Assembly (NCBI GenBank): GCA_937898445.1
Contig: CALEJY010000158.1
Span: 1 to 8,465 of the forward strand
DNA: 8,465 nucleotides
From: an uncultured Candidatus Melainabacteria bacterium
Lineage (GTDB): Bacteria; Cyanobacteriota; Vampirovibrionia; Gastranaerophilales; Gastranaerophilaceae
Reading direction: 5' to 3'
Below the pieces are notes generated by a model. That model saw only the letters and a list, made by a program, of their open reading frames with translations. It had not been told where the DNA came from and searched no databases. Positions 1 to 5,931 of this stretch are shown in pieces; position 1 is the stretch's first letter, and every line of letters begins with the position of its first letter. Made by a program: the position numbers and the translations under genes.

Positions 1-981
1 GTCCCGCAATACATTGTAGATATTGATTATGAAAAAGCTCTTGCGCAAAACGTTGATTTGACAGAACTTGCATCAACTTTATCTTCAATGTTGGGTACTT
101 ATTATATCAATGACTTTAACAAATATGATAGAGTATTTAAGGTTCAGATGCAGGCAGAAAGCCGCTTTAGAGATAAAGCCTCTGACTTGTCAGGAATTTA
201 TGTAAAAAATAAAAACGGTGTAATGGTTCCGATTATGTCAATAATTAAACTTGAACAATCAATCGGTACTGCATCAATTTCAAGATACAACCAATATAAA
301 TCAGTTCAAATTCAAGGTCAGCAAGCATCAGGAAAAAGTTCCGGTGATGCGATGAATGCGATGGAAAGTGTTGCCAAACAAGTACTTCCATCAGATATGA
401 CTTTTGATTGGTCCGGTACTTCAGCTCAAGAAAGAGAAGCTTCAGGACAAACTGTTATGATTATTGCGATGGCGTTATTGTTCGTGTACTTGTTCCTTGT
501 TGCGTTGTATGAAAGTTATACAATTCCGATTGCAGTATTGTTGATTTCTCCAATTGCTGCATTGGGTGCATTGATATTCCAAATGATGATTAACCAATCA
601 TTTGATATTTATTCTCAAGTTGGTATGATTACATTAATCGGGCTTGCTGCAAAACAATCTATCTTGATTGTAGAATTTGCGAAAGAAGAACACGAGAAAA
701 ATGGCTTGTCTGTAAAAGATGCGGCAATAAAAGCTGCGAAATTAAGATTTAGAGCGATTATGATGACAGAACTTGCATTTATTTTAGGCGTTTTACCTAT
801 GATTTTTGCAACAGGTGCAGGCGCAAACTCAAGAATTTCTGTTGGTTCAACAGTATTTGGCGGTATGATTGCTGCTGCAACATTAGGTGCTGCATTAACT
901 CCGGCATTTTATGTAATCGTTCAGGAATTTGTTGATAAATTCCCTAAAAAAGAAATAACCGAAAAGGATTTGGAGATATAA
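1..981 (+). CDS. RND efflux pump inner-membrane transporter, HAE1/AcrB type (C-terminal part; 5' end outside window)
   Basis: This is the last 326 codons of a proton-driven RND transporter, the inner-membrane pump of a tripartite exporter. The frame is open from base 1, so the gene begins upstream; full-length members are about 1,000-1,050 residues. The visible part starts in the periplasmic porter/docking region and leads into five hydrophobic segments matching TM8-TM12 of AcrB. Family marks are DWSGTSAQERE before TM8, LVALYESYTIP after it, and GLAAKQSILIVEFAKEE in TM10. The lysine of GLAAK (visible residue 218) corresponds to the proton-relay Lys940 of AcrB. FILGVLPMIFATGAGANS leads into TM12. 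The soluble tail is short and charged. The stop codon is one base from the tolC-like start, so the two are surely co-transcribed; a membrane-fusion adaptor gene is expected upstream. The substrate cannot be told from sequence. Confidence 0.95.
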   Translation, partial: VPQYIVDIDYEKALAQNVDLTELASTLSSMLGTYYINDFNKYDRVFKVQMQAESRFRDKASDLSGIYVKNKNGVMVPIMSIIKLEQSIGTASISRYNQYKSVQIQGQQASGKSSGDAMNAMESVAKQVLPSDMTFDWSGTSAQEREASGQTVMIIAMALLFVYLFLVALYESYTIPIAVLLISPIAALGALIFQMMINQSFDIYSQVGMITLIGLAAKQSILIVEFAKEEHEKNGLSVKDAAIKAAKLRFRAIMMTELAFILGVLPMIFATGAGANSRISVGSTVFGGMIAAATLGAALTPAFYVIVQEFVDKFPKKEITEKDLEI

Positions 982-982
982 G

Positions 983-2494
983 ATGAAAAAGATTGTTAAT
1001 TTGGCTTTGATATGTTCTGTTTTGACACTTACAGCGGTTTCTCCTGCGTTTGCGAAAAATGCGAAAAAGTCAACAAACAAAGACAACCAAAAAGTTGAAA
1101 TCGTAAAGCCTGATAAAACAAAAGTTAATAAAAAACAAGAAAAACGCAAAACTGATGATAATGCAAAGATAAAAAAAGAAACTTCGCAAGAAGCAGAAGG
1201 AATGTACGAAACTAAATTCCCTGTAATCAACAGTAAGATTGAATATGCAGATATGCAAGGTGAAGTTTCACTTACAGATTGCATAAAATTGGCGATTACT
1301 CATCACCCTGCGATTATGTCATCAATTAGCAATTCTGAGATCTACAAATCAAGAGTAGGACAGGCATGGTCAAATTATTTCCCGACATTGAGTGCCGGCG
1401 TTAGCTATTCTCGAAACGATATGCTAATGACTATGGGCGGAGCTTATGCTCGTATGATGTCGCAAAAATATGATATGTATTATGTTCCGACTGTTTCTGC
1501 AAACTTGTTGTTATTTGATTTCGGTAAGACAAAAGCAAGCGCAGATGCTGCAAAAAGAAATTACGAAGCTTCAAGATTTGATGCTGAGCAGAGTATTGAA
1601 ACAGTTATTTATAACGTAAAAGTTGCGTATTACAACCTTGTTTTTGCAGAAATTCAAAAAACGGTTTACGAAGATACTGTTAAAGATTTTGAATTGCAAT
1701 TGAAACAGGCAAAAGCTCAATACCAAATCGGTAGAAAAGCTAAAATTGATGTTACAACGGCTGAATACAACTTGGGTAATGCGAAAGTTAATTTGATTAA
1801 AGCTAAAAACACAATGGAATTAGCGGCTGCTGAGTTAGCTAATGCGGTTGGTATTCCTGAACTTGAGGGAGTTGTATTAAAAGATAAATTAAATTCAAAA
1901 GCTTATGATGTTAATTTTAATGATTTGTTGAATACGGCACAAAGTTCAAGACCAACATTGCTTGCAGCAAAAAAAGCTATGGATGCGGCAGAATTGAACG
2001 TAAGAGCTGCGAAAAGGGCATTTTCTCCGGATTTGAGTGCATTTGGCTCATATAGCAGAGGTGGTAGACGTATCGATGCGGACTATGGGTATCAAGCCGG
2101 TGTTCAATTGAATTATTCTGCAATAAATTTAATGTTACTAAAAAAACAAGTTGATGAGGCAAAAGCGACTTACAGAAAATATGTTGCAGATTACGAACAA
2201 CAAAGACAAAATGTATATTTGGAAGTTAAAAGTGCATATATTAGTTTGTTAAACTCTCATGATAGTTTAGATGTTTCAAAACTAGCATTGCAACAGGCAA
2301 AAGAACGTCAATATCAGGCATTTAGAAGATATCAGGTCGGATTGGGAGATGCGATTGAGTTTAAAGATGCTGAAAACAGTTATTTGAACGCACAATTGGA
2401 TTATTACTCAAACTTGTTGAACTATAATGTCAATGCTGCAGAAGTTGAACGTGTAATCGGCGCACCAATCCACGAAACAAATCAAGATTTGTAG
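983..2494 (+). CDS. TolC-family outer-membrane efflux channel protein
   Basis: This protein is the outer-membrane exit duct of the tripartite pump whose RND subunit is encoded immediately upstream. It has 503 residues, close to the usual TolC/OEP length. Residues 1-24 form a signal peptide ending in SPAFA, with cleavage predicted before Lys25. There is no lipobox, so it is TolC-like rather than an acylated OprM-type lipoprotein. Residues 25-70 are an extra, strongly charged lysine-rich segment. From about residue 93 (GEVSLTDCIKLAITHHP) two OEP repeats follow, rich in Ala, Gln and Lys heptads typical of the coiled-coil periplasmic barrel. They include QAWSNYFPTLSAGVSYSR, AQYQIGRKAKIDVTTAEY and the second-repeat counterpart RRYQVGLGDAIEFKDAE. 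The ATG at 983 is supported by GGAG at 972-975, inside the last codons of the pump gene. No T-tract terminator follows; the palindromic element begins about 50 bases downstream. Confidence 0.95.
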   Translation: MKKIVNLALICSVLTLTAVSPAFAKNAKKSTNKDNQKVEIVKPDKTKVNKKQEKRKTDDNAKIKKETSQEAEGMYETKFPVINSKIEYADMQGEVSLTDCIKLAITHHPAIMSSISNSEIYKSRVGQAWSNYFPTLSAGVSYSRNDMLMTMGGAYARMMSQKYDMYYVPTVSANLLLFDFGKTKASADAAKRNYEASRFDAEQSIETVIYNVKVAYYNLVFAEIQKTVYEDTVKDFELQLKQAKAQYQIGRKAKIDVTTAEYNLGNAKVNLIKAKNTMELAAAELANAVGIPELEGVVLKDKLNSKAYDVNFNDLLNTAQSSRPTLLAAKKAMDAAELNVRAAKRAFSPDLSAFGSYSRGGRRIDADYGYQAGVQLNYSAINLMLLKKQVDEAKATYRKYVADYEQQRQNVYLEVKSAYISLLNSHDSLDVSKLALQQAKERQYQAFRRYQVGLGDAIEFKDAENSYLNAQLDYYSNLLNYNVNAAEVERVIGAPIHETNQDL

Positions 2495-2545
2495 TATTTT
2501 GAGAGGTGTAGAGGCAAAGAGGCTTGGATGCTTAGTCTGTTACGG

Positions 2546-2653
2546 ATAGCTCCTTCCCTGTGGAGGGAAGGTTGGGGTGGGTGCTGTCCCGTAGGGAATA
2601 TTTATATAAAATTAGCACCCACCTTATTCCTCCCTCATAAGGGAGGATACTAT
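2546..2653. repeat. 108-bp composite palindromic element (MITE/REP-like) with three hairpins
   Basis: The ends are inverted, imperfect copies of each other over about 40 bases. Both start ATAG when read inward and both finish in the perfect 10-bp arm GGTGGGTGCT (2576-2585) / AGCACCCACC (2614-2623). Each end also folds on itself. The left hairpin has an 8-bp stem CCTTCCCT/AGGGAAGG with a GTGG loop (2552-2571). The right hairpin has an 8-bp stem TCCTCCCT/AGGGAGGA with a CATA loop (2628-2647). A small hairpin TCCC-GTA-GGGA (2587-2597) sits in the centre. The element is much richer in GC than its surroundings, contains no ORF, and shows no clear target-site duplication. It lies between two convergent genes, a usual place for REP/BIME or MITE sequences. 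No run of T follows any stem, so it is not a typical intrinsic terminator, although it could slow transcription or protect 3' ends. Copy number cannot be seen here. Confidence 0.7.
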
Positions 2654-2695
2654 AAAGCACTTGAAAATCTACAAAAAATTTGTTAATAAAAATTC

Positions 2696-3469
2696 CTACA
2701 TTTTATAATCAATACCGTGTTTTTTGAACAATTTGTTATAAAAATCCGCAAACTGTCTGATCATTTTGTCGGTTAATATCATTGGAATTTCGGTTACTGT
2801 TTTAACTTTTTTCCACTGATGAAGATTTTGTTTTACGTAGTTTTCAACAAATTTGTTTAAGGAAATTTGGTTTTCTTCGCTTATTGTTTTTGATTTTTCT
2901 TGTGAAATTGAGAGAAATAATTTTTTGAATTTTTTCTTATCATATATTGCTATTGCGTTTTTTCTGTTTATTTCTCCTAAAATTCTTATTCCGTCTGATT
3001 TTTTTGTTATATTGGGTTTGAATTTATATTTTAAATGGAATGGAAGTCCTTCTGGGAAAGCATCTATATCAATTGCTTTTATATTGTTTTCTTTAAATTC
3101 AATTAGGCTTGCTAATCGCATGAGTTCTCCAAAACCTTTGCGCCTTTGATTGATTTTTGTTTGAATATACCCATTTTCAATGTTTTTACTATTTGGAGCT
3201 ATGGTATAATAATATGCACCAAATTCATTTTTATATTTATCAGTAATTCTGGTTTCAATGTTTGCACTTAATGGACAAGTTTCTGGGTCAATAACTTTTG
3301 TTTGAAGAAAAATTGTTTTATTTCCTTTTTTTATTGGAATTTGTTCATGAATAATGAAATTTCCATCAGGAGTTTCCACTTTTTTTAAAGAAACTTTTGT
3401 TGGAAATTTATTTTTATTTACTAATTTTTTAGGGAAAATGTTTTGAACATGTGATAATATTTTGAACAT
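2696..3469 (-). CDS. GNAT-like N-acetyltransferase family protein, substrate unknown
   Basis: This is a 257-residue cytoplasmic protein with no signal peptide or membrane segment. The centre resembles a GCN5-type acetyltransferase core. Residues 82-107 form strands (FGAYYYTIAP and NGYIQTKI). They are followed by QRRKGFGELMRLASLIEF (108-125), which carries the R-x-x-G-x-G acetyl-CoA pyrophosphate loop and its helix. Next come the strand KAIDIDAF (131-138) and PFHLKYKFKPN (143-153), the usual 'Y-x-x-x-G-F' motif-B region in altered form. About 80 residues before and 100 after this core are Lys-rich and unrecognised. The gene is tail-to-tail with tolC and separated from it by the palindromic element. 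The ATG at 3469 has no clear Shine-Dalgarno sequence (TTTAGATAAAT precedes it), and I see no convincing promoter between it and the tRNA terminator. The real start could therefore differ. GNAT membership is likely but not certain. Confidence 0.75.
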   Translation of the reverse strand: MFKILSHVQNIFPKKLVNKNKFPTKVSLKKVETPDGNFIIHEQIPIKKGNKTIFLQTKVIDPETCPLSANIETRITDKYKNEFGAYYYTIAPNSKNIENGYIQTKINQRRKGFGELMRLASLIEFKENNIKAIDIDAFPEGLPFHLKYKFKPNITKKSDGIRILGEINRKNAIAIYDKKKFKKLFLSISQEKSKTISEENQISLNKFVENYVKQNLHQWKKVKTVTEIPMILTDKMIRQFADFYNKLFKKHGIDYKM

Positions 3470-3517
3470 ATTTATCTAAAACCGCTGAAAAAATTTTTTT
3501 GTCTCATCCTTCTCATT

Positions 3518-3540
3518 AAAAAAGACCCCTTGCGGAGTCT
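3518..3540 (-). terminator. Intrinsic terminator of tRNA-Arg
   Basis: Read on the minus strand, this is a 7-bp stem AGACTCC/GGGGTCT with one U-G wobble, closed by a GCAA (GNRA) tetraloop. It is followed directly by six U. The stem occupies 3523-3540 and starts 8 bases after the tRNA discriminator base. It ends the tRNA transcript before the GNAT-like gene. On the plus strand the same stem has one mismatch and is followed by CTCTTTTATTT, so it would be weak in that direction. Confidence 0.85.
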
Positions 3541-3548
3541 CTTTTATT

Positions 3549-3622
3549 TACGCGAGAAGGGATTCGAACCCCCGACCTTTTGGTTCGTAGCCAAACACTC
3601 TATCCAACTGAGCTACTCGCGC
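3549..3622 (-). tRNA. tRNA-Arg (anticodon ACG)
   Basis: A full cloverleaf folds on the minus strand. The acceptor stem is GCGCGAG/CTCGCGT, pairing throughout with a terminal G-U. The D stem is GCTC/GAGT around AGTTGGATA. The anticodon stem is TTTGG/CCAAA with loop CTACGAA, giving anticodon ACG. The T arm is GGGGG-TTCGAAT-CCCTT with two G-U pairs, and the discriminator is A. The first anticodon base A is expected to be converted to inosine by TadA so that one tRNA reads CGU, CGC and CGA. CCA is not encoded: AAT follows the discriminator, so a CCA-adding enzyme is needed. An intrinsic terminator follows closely, which indicates a single-tRNA transcription unit. Confidence 0.97.
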
Positions 3623-3635
3623 TTATTTTGTCGGT

Positions 3636-3656
3636 TTGCAAGTTTTATCCTTGCAA
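3636..3656. other. 7-bp perfect inverted repeat in the tRNA-Arg leader
   Basis: TTGCAAG and CTTGCAA are separated by 7 bases. The repeat lies 14 bases upstream of the mature tRNA 5' end, within the predicted precursor leader and in the space between the divergent tRNA and luxR-type genes. It could be a leader hairpin seen by RNase P or another nuclease, or a DNA operator. Neither role can be decided from sequence. Confidence 0.3.
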
Positions 3657-3664
3657 CATCTTCA

Positions 3665-3692
3665 AGTCTATCAAAAAAAGATTTATTTTCAA
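3665..3692 (-). promoter_or_regulatory. Candidate sigma-70 promoter for tRNA-Arg
   Basis: On the minus strand TTGAAA (3687-3692) and TAGACT (3665-3670) are 16 bases apart. They match the -35 and -10 consensus at 5/6 and 4/6 positions. Transcription from here would give a leader of roughly 35-40 bases before the tRNA, containing the hairpin at 3636-3656. The region is AT-rich, so chance matches are easy. This is the best candidate I see but it is weak. Confidence 0.3.
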
Positions 3693-3775
3693 GTGCTTAA
3701 ATAAAAATTTTTTGTTGAAATAAAATTAATCTTTTCTGAAAATGCTGTGCTAATCTTGTTTTAGCGAGGTAAAAT

Positions 3776-3973
3776 ATGGAAAAATTAACGGAAAGAGAAA
3801 TGGCGGTTTTAAAATTGATTATGCTCGGATATCCGAATAGTCAAATTAGTAAAAAAATTTTTATTAGTACACATACTGTAAAAGCGCATATAACATCTAT
3901 TATGCGCAAATTAGATGCAAAGAACAGGACTAATGCGGTTTATATTGCGATGAAAAATAATTTGGTAGATTAA
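3776..3973 (+). CDS. Free-standing LuxR/GerE-type helix-turn-helix DNA-binding protein
   Basis: This 65-residue protein is almost nothing but a LuxR-type (GerE, FixJ C-terminal) DNA-binding domain; there is no receiver or autoinducer domain. Residues 4-18 (LTEREMAVLKLIMLG) form the first helix. Residues 21-29 (NSQISKKIF) form the second. Residues 32-46 (STHTVKAHITSIMRK and onward) form the recognition helix, carrying the family T-V-K-x-H signature. Residues 51-63 form the dimerising fourth helix. The ATG at 3776 has a good ribosome site, GAGGT at 3766-3770. The whole domain from its first conserved Leu-Thr is present, so this is probably a complete small protein like GerE and not a fragment. 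It lies just upstream of the promoter for the amidase-murI pair, in the same direction, which makes that promoter a natural candidate target. No clear promoter of its own could be fixed. Confidence 0.9.
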   Translation: MEKLTEREMAVLKLIMLGYPNSQISKKIFISTHTVKAHITSIMRKLDAKNRTNAVYIAMKNNLVD

Positions 3974-3975
3974 TA

Positions 3976-3990
3976 AAATTGTTACAATTT
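3976..3990. promoter_or_regulatory. 15-bp perfect palindrome, possible operator
   Basis: AAATTGT-T-ACAATTT is perfectly symmetric with one central base. It begins three bases after the luxR-type stop codon, and its last two bases are the first two bases of the -35 box of the amidase promoter. A dimeric regulator bound here would touch RNA polymerase. It could also be a weak RNA hairpin at the 3' end of the luxR-type gene. The AT-rich make-up means a chance origin is possible. Confidence 0.4.
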
Positions 3991-4017
3991 GATAGTATCG
4001 CTTTAAAGTTATATAAT
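3989..4017 (+). promoter_or_regulatory. Sigma-70 promoter of the amidase-murI unit
   Basis: TTGATA (3989-3994) and a perfect TATAAT (4012-4017) are separated by exactly 17 bases, the ideal spacing. This is the best promoter in the window. The expected transcription start near 4024 leaves only about 16 bases before the ATG at 4040. The only ribosome-site-like bases, GAGCGAG at 4024-4030, would then lie at the very 5' end of the message. Confidence 0.75.
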
Positions 4018-4039
4018 ATTATTGAGCGAGATTTGATAT

Positions 4040-5923
4040 ATGAAAAAATTATTTATTACACTAACATTTTTATTATTATTTTTATGTACATTTGTCCAAA
4101 AGGCTTGCAGTGACGAACTTTACAAATTTACTTCTGCAAACTTTGACACTTCAAATTCGGTAATCGTTTTATCGGCGCAAGACACACCTGGCAGTGCGGT
4201 TTTATCGAATATTAAGTTGGTAAAATTAGAAAATCCGACAAGAGCTTATTTTGATATAGATTCATCAATAATAACTTTCCCAAAACAAGATTGGGTCTTT
4301 AATTCCGGTAATATTAAAGAAGTTAAGATTACTCAATTCTCGACAAATCCGAATAAAGTTCGTGTCCTAATGTATTATGATAAGGGCTTTAACCCAAGCA
4401 ATATCAAGTTTACAAGAATAAAAAATAACATAATAATTCGTCTTAAAAATGATGCAATCACAGATGCGAATTATTTCCAAAATACATACAGAGATGAACA
4501 TTCGTCATCTAGTGATTTTTATGAATATTTGACAATAACTACTCCGATCTCGAAATCACAAGATTCAATTGTCGGACAAATTCAAGATGCTTTTAATACT
4601 CAAGCCAACCAAATTATGGCTAAAAAAGAGTTAAAGTTGAATACAAAATTTTATTTGAATAATATAACAACAAAACAATATGGCGTTTTATTGAACGGTT
4701 TTGGCTCTGTGACTGTTGAAAGACCTTTGATTTTGTCAAATCCGACAAGAATTGTGTATGATTTACCAAACACTTTGGTTGATACAAGATTAAGAAACAA
4801 AGAATATCGTATAAGTGAAAATGAAACTGTTAAGATTGGACAATTCTCTGTAAACAAAGCAAGAATTGTGATTACGACTGATGCGGTGAGTGATTATATT
4901 CCGATATATTCAAACGATACTCAATCATTGATTTTGGCTAATTATAAAAAAACAAACAATTCGACTTTGTATAACAATTCAACAAATTTGATTTCTTATA
5001 ACAAAGAAAAAAATGACAGTTTAACAGAAACAATGATTTTGAAGTTTGATTCAACAGTTGTTCACGGTATTGACAGATATAATGACAAAGTTATTTTGTA
5101 TTTGTACAACGCATCTAAATACAACGAAGATAATTTTGAATCCGCTTATAAAGGAACATTTTTTGCAAATGCAAAGATGGAGTTAATGCCAAAAATCGGT
5201 ATGAAATTGACTATTCCGGTTGAACAAGATGCGGTTGTTGATACATATTTAGGTTCTGATGGCAGAAGTTTGAAAGTTAAAGTAAAAGAGGCTAAAAAGC
5301 AAACTACTACAGCTCCAGTTGTTAAAAAGCCTACACAAACTACTCCAATTATCTTAAACCCGCCAAAAACTACAAATAATACAAATTCCGGCAAACATAA
5401 AGTCGTAATTGATGCAGGTCATGGCGGAACTGATGTTGGTGCAACAGGTGGCGGAATTTATGAAAAAGATATTACTTTAGATGTGTCAAAACGTGTTGAA
5501 GCGATTTTGAAACAACGTGGTTATCAAGTAAAAATGACAAGACCTGATGACAAGTTTGTATCTTTGCAAGATAGAGTTACAATAAGTGAAGGTTATTCTC
5601 CTGATATTTTCGTAAGTATTCACGTAAATTCAAGTGTAAGACCGGAAATTACAGGTGTTGAAACTCATTATTATCACCAATACAGTATGTCATTGGCGCA
5701 AACAGTTCACTCTGCGTTTGCAAGTGCGGTTCAATCTCCTAACAGGGGTTTGTTTAAATCTAAATTTTATGTTATAAATCATACTACATGCCCTGCGATT
5801 TTGGTAGAAATCGGATTTATTTCAAATGCAAACGAAAGGGCGCAACTTGTTAGCGAAAAACGTAAACAAGCGACTGCAAAATCTATTGCAGACGGAATTG
5901 ACAATTATTTTAAACAGAAGTAG
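4040..5923 (+). CDS. Periplasmic N-acetylmuramoyl-L-alanine amidase (AMIN repeats + Amidase_3)
   Basis: This 627-residue zinc enzyme cuts the bond between MurNAc and the L-Ala of the stem peptide in peptidoglycan, normally during cell separation. A signal peptide covers residues 1 to about 24 (KKLFITLTFLLLFLCTF core). Two AMIN-like beta domains follow, at about 28-135 and 200-305, each with the 'N-P-T-R' strand (LENPTRAYFDI and LSNPTRIVYDL). A diverged third copy is possible at 330-415. AMIN domains bind wall and target the enzyme. A Thr/Pro/Lys linker (about 417-452) leads to the Amidase_3 catalytic domain (453-627). All key residues are present: zinc ligands His461 (DAGHGG), Glu475 (YEKD) and His528 (SIHVNS), and catalytic Glu590 (VEIGFISN). 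It resembles AmiC-type enzymes and especially cyanobacterial AMIN amidases. murI follows after 8 bases, in one operon. Confidence 0.95.
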   Translation: MKKLFITLTFLLLFLCTFVQKACSDELYKFTSANFDTSNSVIVLSAQDTPGSAVLSNIKLVKLENPTRAYFDIDSSIITFPKQDWVFNSGNIKEVKITQFSTNPNKVRVLMYYDKGFNPSNIKFTRIKNNIIIRLKNDAITDANYFQNTYRDEHSSSSDFYEYLTITTPISKSQDSIVGQIQDAFNTQANQIMAKKELKLNTKFYLNNITTKQYGVLLNGFGSVTVERPLILSNPTRIVYDLPNTLVDTRLRNKEYRISENETVKIGQFSVNKARIVITTDAVSDYIPIYSNDTQSLILANYKKTNNSTLYNNSTNLISYNKEKNDSLTETMILKFDSTVVHGIDRYNDKVILYLYNASKYNEDNFESAYKGTFFANAKMELMPKIGMKLTIPVEQDAVVDTYLGSDGRSLKVKVKEAKKQTTTAPVVKKPTQTTPIILNPPKTTNNTNSGKHKVVIDAGHGGTDVGATGGGIYEKDITLDVSKRVEAILKQRGYQVKMTRPDDKFVSLQDRVTISEGYSPDIFVSIHVNSSVRPEITGVETHYYHQYSMSLAQTVHSAFASAVQSPNRGLFKSKFYVINHTTCPAILVEIGFISNANERAQLVSEKRKQATAKSIADGIDNYFKQK

Positions 5924-5931
5924 AAAGAGAA

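Noticed and set aside
58..981. A TTG start for the RND gene at 58
   Set aside because: The frame is open to base 1 and the preceding codons are typical RND porter sequence, so the gene simply begins outside the window.
895..1284. 129-codon minus-strand reading frame opposite the tolC start
   Set aside because: It is an antisense shadow of the Lys-rich tolC coding region, giving Phe/Leu-rich nonsense with no ribosome site or family resemblance.
2495..2695. Hairpins after tolC as an intrinsic terminator, or a small RNA gene
   Set aside because: None of the stems is followed by a T-tract and no promoter is visible. The nested symmetry is better explained by a palindromic repeat element.
3441..3469. 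Direct repeat TTTTGAACAT at 3441-3450 and 3460-3469
   Set aside because: It is short, AT-rich and inside the first codons of the GNAT-like gene. Most likely chance, and no third copy is seen.
3488..3500. A-tract/T-tract palindrome (AAAAAATTTTTT) read as a terminator or operator
   Set aside because: A simple homopolymer junction in AT-rich DNA; it forms no GC stem and the tRNA already has a better terminator next to it.
2655..3698. 14-bp inverted repeat (AAGCACTTGAAAAT at 2655-2668 and its complement at 3685-3698) bracketing the GNAT-like gene and tRNA-Arg, hinting at a mobile unit
   Set aside because: By rough estimate one such 14-bp match is expected by chance in a window of this size and base composition. 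There is no integrase, no tRNA 3'-end duplication and no homology beyond the 14 bases.
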